This document shows positions 1-4,914 of a DNA stretch of 7,951 bases, in pieces. Under the pieces are notes generated by a model, which made no database searches, had not been told where the DNA came from, and worked only from the letters and a program-made list of their open reading frames with translations. Numbering within the stretch: the stretch's first letter is position 1; each line of letters opens with the position of its first letter. The DNA is from Actinomycetota bacterium. Its GTDB lineage: Bacteria; Actinomycetota; Actinomycetes; Propionibacteriales; Propionibacteriaceae. The DNA lies in assembly GCA_016213595.1 (NCBI GenBank), contig JACRAA010000479.1, forward strand, positions 1-7,951, given 5' to 3'. The translations under genes were made by a program, and so were the position numbers.

Positions 1-1488
1 CAGGTCGGTGCCTACCAGGTCGACGCTGCCTACTCCGGCGACGCCAGCTACCTGACCGCCACGACGACCACGACGTACGACGTGACCGCCGCGCCGACGA
101 CGTTCACCGCGACCGAGATGCCGGACCCCGCCACCTACGGACAGGCGGTCACCATCACCGAGACGGGGCTGCCCGCGACCGCCACCGGGACCATCACCTA
201 CACCAGCCACGCCACCGGCGCCACCTTGTGCACCGCCACGCTCCCGGACCCCACGTGCGTCACGGACGGGACCCAGGGCGGGGGACTCGTCGTCGTCGAC
301 GGCGCCTACTCCGGGGACGCCAGCTACGCCCCGTCCACGTCGTCCAGCCAATACACCGTCACCCCGGCCGGGACCGCGCTGCAGGCATCGGCGAGCCCGG
401 CCAGCGGCCCGCACGGCACCGCCGGCACCTTGACGCAGACCAACCTGCCAGGCAACACGACCGGGACGGTCAGCTTCACCGACGCGAGCGGCGCGCCGCT
501 GTGCACCATCACATTGCCCGCTGCTTCCTGCGACACGAACGGGACACAGCCAGCCGGTGGATACAGCGTCACCGCCCAGTACTCCGGCGACGACAACTAC
601 CAGGGATCCACCGCGAACACCCAGTTCGAGGTCACTCCCGCCACGTTCACGCCGAGCGTGACCATCACCCCCAACCCCACCGACTACGCGACCCCTGTCA
701 CGTTCGGCTCGACCGGGGTTCCCGCCGACGCGACCAGCACGATCGACTACACGGTGGACGGGGCGATCTTGTGCACCGCAACCTTGCCCACCACGTCGTG
801 CGCCACGGACGGAACCCAGGCCCCCGGCGGTTACAGCGTCGTCGCGAACTACAACGGTGACAACAACTACACGGCTTTCACGTCCGCTGGGACCGCGTAT
901 ACGGTCAACAAGGCGCCCGCCGCGTTCACCGCAGCCGCGGCCACCAACCCCGCCGACTACGCCACCGCCGTAGACCTCATCGACCATGGCCTACCCTCCG
1001 GGGACGGGTCGGGCCCTGCCGCGAGCGGGACCATCACGTACACGGACACGACCACCGGGTTGACCCTGTGCACGACCACTCTGCCTGCCACGACCTGCTC
1101 GACCGACGGCACCCAGCCCTCGGGCACGCAGGACGTGACCGCCGCCTACAGTGGGGACGCCTTCTACGCCGCATCGGAGGCTGCGTTCTCCTACACGGTG
1201 AAGCTCGCGACGACGATGGGAGTCTCCGTCACGCCGTCCCCCGCGACCCAGTACCAGGCGATCGTCCTGCAGGCCGCCGGTCTGCCCACGGATGCCACGG
1301 GGACGGTCACCTTCGGGTACTCCCTGGTCGGCGGACAATGGGGGGAGGTCTTCTGCACCGCCCCGGTGGCGAGCATGAGGTGCTCGGCGACCGCCCCCAC
1401 CCAGGCCGGGACCTACAGGGTCACTGGGATCTACTCCGGTGACGCCAAGTACTCATCGGTGTCCACGACGACGACCCTGATCGTCGCA
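1..1488 (+). repeat. Tandem Ig-like domain repeats within the surface protein
   Basis: One partial unit (about 1-87) is followed by five full units at about 88-366, 367-636, 637-909, 910-1203 and 1204-1488. The Y-x-G-D motif recurs at intervals of 92, 91, 90, 99 and 95 residues. Units 1-4 share the block LCT-x-TLP-x-x-(S/T)C followed by x-TDGTQ or close variants. Unit 5 is the most divergent, with FCTAPVASMRC and a longer preceding loop (YSLVGGQWGEV). Nucleotide similarity is clear but imperfect, so the array is old and diverged, not a recent expansion. The Cys-x8-Cys spacing is exact in all five full units. Confidence 0.9.
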
Positions 1489-1662
1489 TCAGGCACCGCG
1501 GCCGTGCCGGCCAGCCCGGCCAGCGACGCGAAGCCGACAATTGCGACCCTGGCCTCCACTGGGGGCGACGTGACCCCGGGCATCCTCGGGCTCATCCTGC
1601 TCACAGCCGGCGCCGTCCTCCTGTGGGCCGACCGCCGGCGCCAAGGGGGACGCACCATGTGA
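1..1662 (+). CDS. Ig-like-repeat surface protein with LAXTG sortase signal (5' end missing)
   Basis: Secreted wall-anchored protein, probably an adhesin or stalk; the ligand is unknown. The frame is open from base 1, so the GTG at 82 is internal and the N-terminus with its signal peptide lies outside the window. The visible 553 codons hold part of one repeat and five full repeats of about 90-99 residues. They resemble the bacterial Ig-like Big_3 type and end in Y-S/N-G-D-x-x-Y followed by a YTV-type strand. Each full repeat has a Cys-x8-Cys pair, preceded by L or F. After a short Ala/Pro/Ser linker come LASTG (1549-1563), a hydrophobic helix (about 1573-1629) and an Arg-rich tail, the three parts of a sortase signal. 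LAXTG is the form used by class E sortases of high-GC Gram-positives. No sortase gene is in the window. The anchor is very secure; the biological role is inferred. Confidence 0.93.
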   Translation, partial: QVGAYQVDAAYSGDASYLTATTTTTYDVTAAPTTFTATEMPDPATYGQAVTITETGLPATATGTITYTSHATGATLCTATLPDPTCVTDGTQGGGLVVVDGAYSGDASYAPSTSSSQYTVTPAGTALQASASPASGPHGTAGTLTQTNLPGNTTGTVSFTDASGAPLCTITLPAASCDTNGTQPAGGYSVTAQYSGDDNYQGSTANTQFEVTPATFTPSVTITPNPTDYATPVTFGSTGVPADATSTIDYTVDGAILCTATLPTTSCATDGTQAPGGYSVVANYNGDNNYTAFTSAGTAYTVNKAPAAFTAAAATNPADYATAVDLIDHGLPSGDGSGPAASGTITYTDTTTGLTLCTTTLPATTCSTDGTQPSGTQDVTAAYSGDAFYAASEAAFSYTVKLATTMGVSVTPSPATQYQAIVLQAAGLPTDATGTVTFGYSLVGGQWGEVFCTAPVASMRCSATAPTQAGTYRVTGIYSGDAKYSSVSTTTTLIVASGTAAVPASPASDAKPTIATLASTGGDVTPGILGLILLTAGAVLLWADRRRQGGRTM

Positions 1663-1745
1663 TCGCGCGCGTCCGGCCGCTCGACATTGCCGAGCTGAAG
1701 GCTGACCTGGTGCACGTGCCTGCGACCGGGAACCGACCCTCGTAA
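1659..1745 (+). CDS. Doubtful 28-aa ORF overlapping the stop of the surface protein gene
   Basis: A GTG at 1659 overlaps the TGA at 1660-1662, and AAGGGGG at 1643-1649 sits at a suitable distance upstream, so translational coupling is possible. The product begins MIARVRPLDIAELKADL and ends at a TAA (1743-1745). It has no hydrophobic segment, no cysteine and no family I recognise. It could be a small coupled peptide, the stub of a truncated downstream gene, or chance, since short open frames are common in GC-rich DNA. The hairpin starting 17 bases after its stop would terminate either reading. Confidence 0.2.
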   Translation: MIARVRPLDIAELKADLVHVPATGNRPS

Positions 1746-1761
1746 CGCAGAAGGGATCCAA

Positions 1762-1796
1762 CGGCCCCTGCCGCCCGACAAGGGCGCCAGGGGCCG
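1762..1796 (+). terminator. Intrinsic-type hairpin downstream of the surface protein gene
   Basis: CGGCCCCTG (1762-1770) pairs perfectly with CAGGGGCCG (1788-1796). After one C-C mismatch the stem continues with five pairs (1772-1776 with 1782-1786) around the loop GACAA. No T-tract follows, which is common for terminators in high-GC actinobacteria. It lies about 100 bases after the surface protein stop and before the fixC remnant, so it fits as that gene's transcription end. Confidence 0.6.
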
Positions 1797-1844
1797 CGGG
1801 GCCACCTAATCGCCAGACTTCGTCGGGCGGTGCCGCGGGGTCGT

Positions 1845-1891
1845 GACATGACCTGAGACGTGGCTCTTCTAACTCTTCCGTGGGTCATGTC
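1845..1891. repeat. 9-bp perfect inverted repeat with 29-base spacer
   Basis: GACATGACC (1845-1853) is the exact reverse complement of GGTCATGTC (1883-1891). The left arm is also part of a nearly symmetric 15-mer, GGTCGTGACATGACC (1839-1853), with one G-T pair breaking the symmetry. The right arm abuts the first recognisable fixC codons. It could be a regulatory site, a weak hairpin or a scar of the rearrangement that truncated fixC. No ORF between the arms supports an insertion sequence. Confidence 0.4.
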
Positions 1892-2104
1892 CGGCCGGGA
1901 AGGCCCTGACGATTCGCGGCATGGACCTGGCAGCGGCACCGGGCTGGCTGCCGCCACGGCCATGGCCGCCGCCCTGAAGACGGGCGACTTCTCGCTTGAG
2001 GGACTGAGCGGGTACCGCGCCGAGCTCGACCGGTCTTTCGTCGGCGCTGACTGAAGACCTATGCCGAGGCACCCGCGTTCCTGGCACGGGAGAGCTTCTG
2101 GTAC
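1888..2104 (+). pseudogene. fixC: Remnant of the C-terminal end of a FixC-type flavoprotein dehydrogenase
   Basis: FixC-type proteins are FAD-dependent dehydrogenases related to ETF-quinone oxidoreductase that take electrons from electron transfer flavoproteins. Only the C-terminal part survives, spread over three frames. One frame gives ALTIRGMDLAA (from about 1903), matching the family's RGMDLA segment. A second gives GLAAATAMAAALKTGDFS, then LSGYRAELDRSFVGAD ending at TGA 2052-2054. A third, starting at the overlapping CTG at 2051, gives LKTYAEAPAFLARESFWY to about 2104. Restoring a single C between GAC and TGAAG would join the last two as SFVGADLKTY, the order expected in the family. The FAD-binding N-terminal half is absent: an in-frame stop lies at 1870-1872. 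It cannot encode a working enzyme. Family assignment rests on motif recall, not a search. Confidence 0.72.
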
Positions 2105-2111
2105 GTATCGG

Positions 2112-2267
2112 TCCCGCCCGGTATACGGCGAGGCGGCGGACGGCACCATCACTGTGAACTACGCGGCCTGCCTCGAATGCGGGACCTGCAGGGCCGTGGC
2201 CGCGCCCGGCGCGCTCACCTGGCACTATCCCCGCGGCGGCTTCGGCATCGCCTACCGGGAAGGCTGA
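2112..2267 (+). pseudogene. fixX: Remnant of a FixX-type ferredoxin-like protein
   Basis: FixX is a small Fe-S protein encoded beside FixC and thought to pass its electrons on. This frame carries DGTITVNYAACLECGTC (cysteines at 2169, 2178 and 2187), then GALTWHYPRGGFGIAYREG and TGA at 2265-2267, the family's conserved C-terminal block. An ATG at 2061 is in frame, but the codons from there to about 2111 overlap the fixC remnant read in another frame and do not look like a FixX N-terminus. The end of fixC and the start of fixX appear to have been deleted together. The upstream CPA-type cysteine usual in the family is not visible (the segment reads RSRPVY). A 68-aa product could be made from ATG 2061, but a complete cluster site is unlikely. 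Confidence 0.72.
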
Positions 2268-2275
2268 CTCTCGCC

Positions 2276-2291
2276 CCCGACACGTGTCGGG
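2276..2291. terminator. 16-bp perfect palindrome just after the fixX remnant
   Basis: CCCGACACGTGTCGGG is exactly self-complementary. It starts nine bases after the fixX stop. As RNA it would fold as CCCGAC / ACGT / GTCGGG, a six-pair stem with a four-base loop, plausible as the old fixCX terminator. As DNA it has the perfect dyad symmetry of a regulator operator. The position favours a terminator; no T-tract follows. Confidence 0.4.
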
Positions 2292-2552
2292 ATGGCTGTA
2301 CGGCTGGAGCCAACGACCGAGCTCCCGCGGGACGTGGGCGACCTCGGCGTTGGGTCGTACGCGCGTCGCCGCGTCCTGGGTCGTTGGGCGGACGTGTCGC
2401 AGCAGCCTCGCAGCCCGAGGCCAGGAGCCCGCGTCACCGACCGGCCACGCTCGGCTCGCGCGGAGCCTATTGCTCCGTTGGCAAACGCGCCGTAGCCTGA
2501 GTCCGGGGATAATATCGGGCTGCTCACAAATGGGCAACGGAATTGAGACAGC
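2292..2552. other. Spacer with no convincing gene
   Basis: Short frames exist on both strands, for example 2292-2494 (+), but they are Arg/Ser/Pro-rich with no plausible ribosome binding site or family signature, as expected of GC-rich non-coding DNA. A GATAAT hexamer at 2508-2513 resembles a -10 element for the gene at 2553. The best -35-like hexamer, TTGGCA (2478-2483), is 24 bases away, too far for a standard promoter, so I do not call one. Confidence 0.5.
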
Positions 2553-2927
2553 GTGAAACTCTGGCTGGGCGCGTTCGCATTTGTTGTATTCGGGGTCGTC
2601 CTGATTCTGGTGAGCCTCCCTCAGCAGCTGTACGTCCTTATGCTGGTGGGAGCCGTGTGCGTTCTTGGGGGACCTGTCGGTGCCCTCGCGATCGGATTTC
2701 TCAAGGCGTTGCCCGGTGGTCCTCCACCACAACACCTGAATGTCCCCACACCCCAGCGGCCCACGCGGTGCGGCTTCGCCGGCACAGTCCGCAACGTAGG
2801 TTCTGGGCACCCCGGGTACCCCGCGTACCGGGGGGTGTGTGACTGCGGCCAATTCGAGGGCAGCGTCCGCACGTCCCACGCGCAGGCCCTTCAGGATCTG
2901 TCCGTCCACAGTTACGGCGCCGCGTAA
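2553..2927 (+). CDS. Small two-helix membrane protein with cysteine-bearing C-terminal tail
   Basis: Predicted 124-residue membrane protein of unknown function. Residues about 3-21 and 26-50 are two hydrophobic helices separated by SLPQQ. A Pro-rich linker (about 54-70) leads to a soluble tail with Cys73, then CDCG (Cys96, Cys98) and EGSVRTSHAQALQDLSVH ending at His118. The tail resembles short C-x-CG ... EAL-x-D-x-x-x-H segments seen in uncharacterised actinobacterial proteins, so metal binding is possible but unproven. The GTG start is the only option near the helices, because an in-frame TGA lies at 2544-2546. The ribosome binding site is weak. Coding is supported by the coherent order of helices, linker and patterned tail; the long antisense frame here looks like a shadow. 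It is not obviously in an operon with the downstream gene, 221 bases away. Confidence 0.6.
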   Translation: MKLWLGAFAFVVFGVVLILVSLPQQLYVLMLVGAVCVLGGPVGALAIGFLKALPGGPPPQHLNVPTPQRPTRCGFAGTVRNVGSGHPGYPAYRGVCDCGQFEGSVRTSHAQALQDLSVHSYGAA

Positions 2928-3135
2928 AGACCGCCGCAGCGACCGTCGCGTCGGCATCTGTGAACCGCTCTGGGGCTGGTGGAGCTCACTCCTACTGGCG
3001 AACGCAGGGCTGGTACGTGCAGACCGGCCACTTGGACGGTGCCCAGGCGGCGCTCGAGCCGGGCCGGAGGAGTACCAGGTCGGCTACAGCAAAGGCCGCC
3101 ATCCGCGGCTGAGGACGACACCGGGTTCTCGAGAC

Positions 3136-3143
3136 AAGAGGGA
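3136..3143 (+). promoter_or_regulatory. Ribosome binding site of the rclA-like gene
   Basis: AAGAGGGA lies five bases before ATG 3149. It fixes the start, which agrees with the expected N-terminus: the first beta-strand of the FAD-binding fold begins at residue 6. Confidence 0.7.
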
Positions 3144-3148
3144 CCACC

Positions 3149-4556
3149 ATGGAGCAGATCGACGTCGACGTTCTGGTCATCGGCTGGGGCAAAGGCGGCA
3201 AGACCCTCGCAGGGGCGCTCGGCCGGGCTGGCCGCCGAGTCGCGATCGTCGAACGATCGCGCCAGATGTACGGCGGCGGGTGCATCAACATCGCGTGTGT
3301 GCCGACCAAGGCTCTGGTCCACAGTGCCGAGACCCGGCGCGCCACCGACGACCCCCAGCCGTGGTTCGAGCACGCCGTGGCCCGTCGGGACGCCCTGACG
3401 GACAAGCTTCGCGCCCGCAACCACGGCATGCTCGCCGAAGTCGACACCGTGACCATCATCGATGGCGAGGCGCGGTTCACCGGCCCGCGCGAGGTGGAGG
3501 TGACAGCCGGCAGTGATCGCCTCACCGTGCGTGCCGAGACCGTCGTCATCAACACGGGCACCGTGCCGCGCCGCCCCGACCTGCCAGGCGCATCCGGTCC
3601 TGGGGTGTACGACTCTGAAAGCCTTCAGCACGTGCATCCGCTGCCGCAACGGCGGGTGGTCGTCGGCGCGGGATACGTCGGACTCGAGTTCGCAGGGATG
3701 TTCGCGCACTTCGGTGCGCAGGTGACCGTCGTCGAGCGCGGCGACCGGATCCTTCGCCACGAGGACCCAGATGTGGCCGCCGCGGAGCAGGCCTTGCTGA
3801 CGGAGTCCGGAGTCGGGTTCCTCCTCGGAGGGCACACCGAACGCATCGACGAGACCTCGGGCGCGGCCATCGTCACAGTCTCGACCGCAGAGGAAACCCG
3901 CACCTTGTCGGCCGACGCGGTGCTGCTCGCCACCGGACGCCGACCCACCACCGCTGCACTGCCCTCGGCAGTCAGTCCCCGCTGGTCTGGGCTTGTCCGC
4001 TGCCGGGGTCGAGGTCGACGACCGCGGGTTCATCGTCGTCGACGATCACCTGCGCACGTCCGTGCCCGGCGTCTTCGCTGTCGGCGACGTCAACGGCGGC
4101 CCGCAGTTCACCTACATCTCCCTCGACGACCACCGCATCGTGCTGGATCAGCTCACGGGCGAGGGCACGCGGACCACGACCGATCGGGAGGCTGTGCCGA
4201 CGACGATGTTCCTGACCCCGCCACTGGCCCGTGTCGGGATCACGGAGACCGAGGCACGAGCCGAGGGACGTCCGGTGCTGGTCGCCACGAAGAACATCGC
4301 CGACATCGCGGCGATGCCGCGGCCCAAGATCCTCGGTGATACCCATGGCCTCATCAAGGTCCTCGTCGACCCCGCCACCGACCTCGTCCTCGGCGCGACA
4401 GTCTTCTCGGTGGACTCCCAGGAGGTCATCAACCTGATCGCCCTCGCGATGCGCGCCGGAGTCACGGCGAGCACCCTGCGCGACGGGATCTGGACGCATC
4501 CCTCGAGCACCGAAGCGCTCAACGAGGTGCTGGCAGGACTGCACCCTTCCGAATGA
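3149..4556 (+). pseudogene. rclA: RclA-like pyridine nucleotide-disulfide oxidoreductase, frameshifted by a 28-base insertion
   Basis: This is a cytoplasmic FAD flavoprotein of the group I disulfide reductases. E. coli RclA is described as a Cu(II) reductase that protects against reactive chlorine species. Visible features: FAD-binding GWGKGGK (residues 12-18); the redox pair CINIACVPTK (Cys45, Cys50); GVYDSESL; the NAD(P)-binding VVVGAGYVGLEFAG near residue 170; then, after the frame change, VPGVFAVGDVNGGPQFTYIS, SLDDHRIV and the C-terminal THPSSTEALNEVL with its His and Glu. GPQFTYIS and THPSSTEALNEVL point to RclA rather than lipoamide dehydrogenase or mercuric reductase. Frame 1 is native for about 270 codons, then runs out of frame to 4339. 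The correct frame resumes at CTG 3987. Removing bases 3959-3986 restores 459 residues, near the 441 of E. coli RclA. The downstream half has only a TTG (3993) as a possible start, without a binding site. It is either a pseudogene or a sequence error; the family call is firm. Confidence 0.88.
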
Positions 4557-4599
4557 CCGGTCGAGAACGTCGGGGGCGCGCCACTAGCCTGCAACATGA

Positions 4600-4627
4600 T
4601 TGAAGCGTCAACCACGTGGGGTACTGT
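4600..4627 (+). promoter_or_regulatory. Possible promoter/operator before the Cys-rich gene
   Basis: TTGAAGCGTCAA (4600-4611) has TTGA / TCAA dyad symmetry around AGCG and its first six bases could serve as a -35 element. TACTGT (4622-4627), a TANNNT-type -10, is 16 bases downstream of TTGAAG. Transcription would start near 4634, at the ribosome binding site itself, so the leader would be unusually short. A dyad over a -35 element would suit repression by a small winged-helix regulator, but no regulator gene is present here. Confidence 0.25.
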
Positions 4628-4633
4628 GAGAGC

Positions 4634-4640
4634 GAAGGAG
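4634..4640 (+). promoter_or_regulatory. Ribosome binding site of the 59-aa Cys-rich gene
   Basis: GAAGGAG lies six bases before ATG 4647. It selects this start over the in-frame GTG at 4644 (too close) and ATG at 4596, which would add 17 residues lacking the composition of the mature protein. Confidence 0.75.
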
Positions 4641-4646
4641 AACGTG

Positions 4647-4826
4647 ATGTCCCGCCGCCCACAGCCCAAGTGCCCGATTCGTGCCGGAGAGCCGTGCTCC
4701 CTGTGCTTCCCGGGAGCCGATGGTCCTCAGAACTGTGGCCTGGTCTACCTCGTCCAGTCGGACCCGCACATGCGTGAGCAGTGGGCTGCCAGGCGTGCCG
4801 AGCGCCATGCAGCGCCCGCAGCCTGA
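4647..4826 (+). CDS. 59-aa four-cysteine actinobacterial protein
   Basis: Small soluble protein of unknown function. Cysteines are at residues 9, 17, 20 and 30: KCPIRAGEPCSLCFPG, then GPQNCGLVYLV. The C-terminal third is charged and Ala/Arg-rich and probably helical. I recall short actinobacterial proteins with the same CPIRPG-x-PC-x-LC ... GP-x-(D/N)C-x-LVYLV pattern, which I believe are annotated as DUF6767; this is from memory and unchecked. The four cysteines could bind a metal or Fe-S cluster, or form disulfides; there is no signal peptide, which favours metal binding in the cytoplasm. It follows the rclA-like gene by 90 bases and has its own strong binding site, so it may be transcribed separately. 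It is intact, unlike its upstream neighbour. Confidence 0.85.
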   Translation: MSRRPQPKCPIRAGEPCSLCFPGADGPQNCGLVYLVQSDPHMREQWAARRAERHAAPAA

Positions 4827-4849
4827 GCAGCCGCTCGCCGGCCCTTCGG

Positions 4850-4870
4850 GATGTTTCCGTCGAAGACATC
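4850..4870. terminator. Imperfect hairpin between convergent genes
   Basis: GATGTTTCC (4850-4858) pairs with GAAGACATC (4862-4870) around a three-base loop, with one T-G wobble and one C-A mismatch. It sits in the 88-base gap where the Cys-rich gene and the large minus-strand gene converge, so it could act in either direction. The stability is modest and no T-tract is clear. Confidence 0.3.
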
Positions 4871-4914
4871 GGCCGCACATGCCGACTCTCTCTGTGAGCC
4901 ACTGAGCGTCGGAC

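Noticed and set aside
82..84. GTG as the start of the surface protein
   Set aside because: The frame is open to base 1 and the upstream codons encode the end of another Ig-like repeat, including YSGDASY.
1..1488. CRISPR-like or non-coding tandem repeat
   Set aside because: The repeats are about 270-300 bases, diverged, in frame and fully explained by Ig-like protein domains.
1839..2291. Insertion sequence bounded by the inverted repeat and palindrome
   Set aside because: The two elements are unrelated in sequence and no transposase frame lies between them.
2478..2513. TTGGCA / GATAAT promoter for the membrane protein gene
   Set aside because: The 24-base spacing is too long for a standard sigma-70-type promoter; only the -10-like hexamer is suggestive.
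1869..2957. 362-codon minus-strand frame
   Set aside because: It is Arg/Pro/Ala-rich with no family signature and lies antisense to the fixCX remnants and the membrane protein; typical of GC-rich antisense shadows.
2960..3112. 50-codon plus-strand frame containing WYVQTGHLDGAQAAL
   Set aside because: No binding site and no recognised family; kept only as a remark because the segment could be a further gene relic.
2912..4033. 373-codon minus-strand frame
   Set aside because: Antisense to the clearly homologous rclA-like gene, with no recognisable domains.
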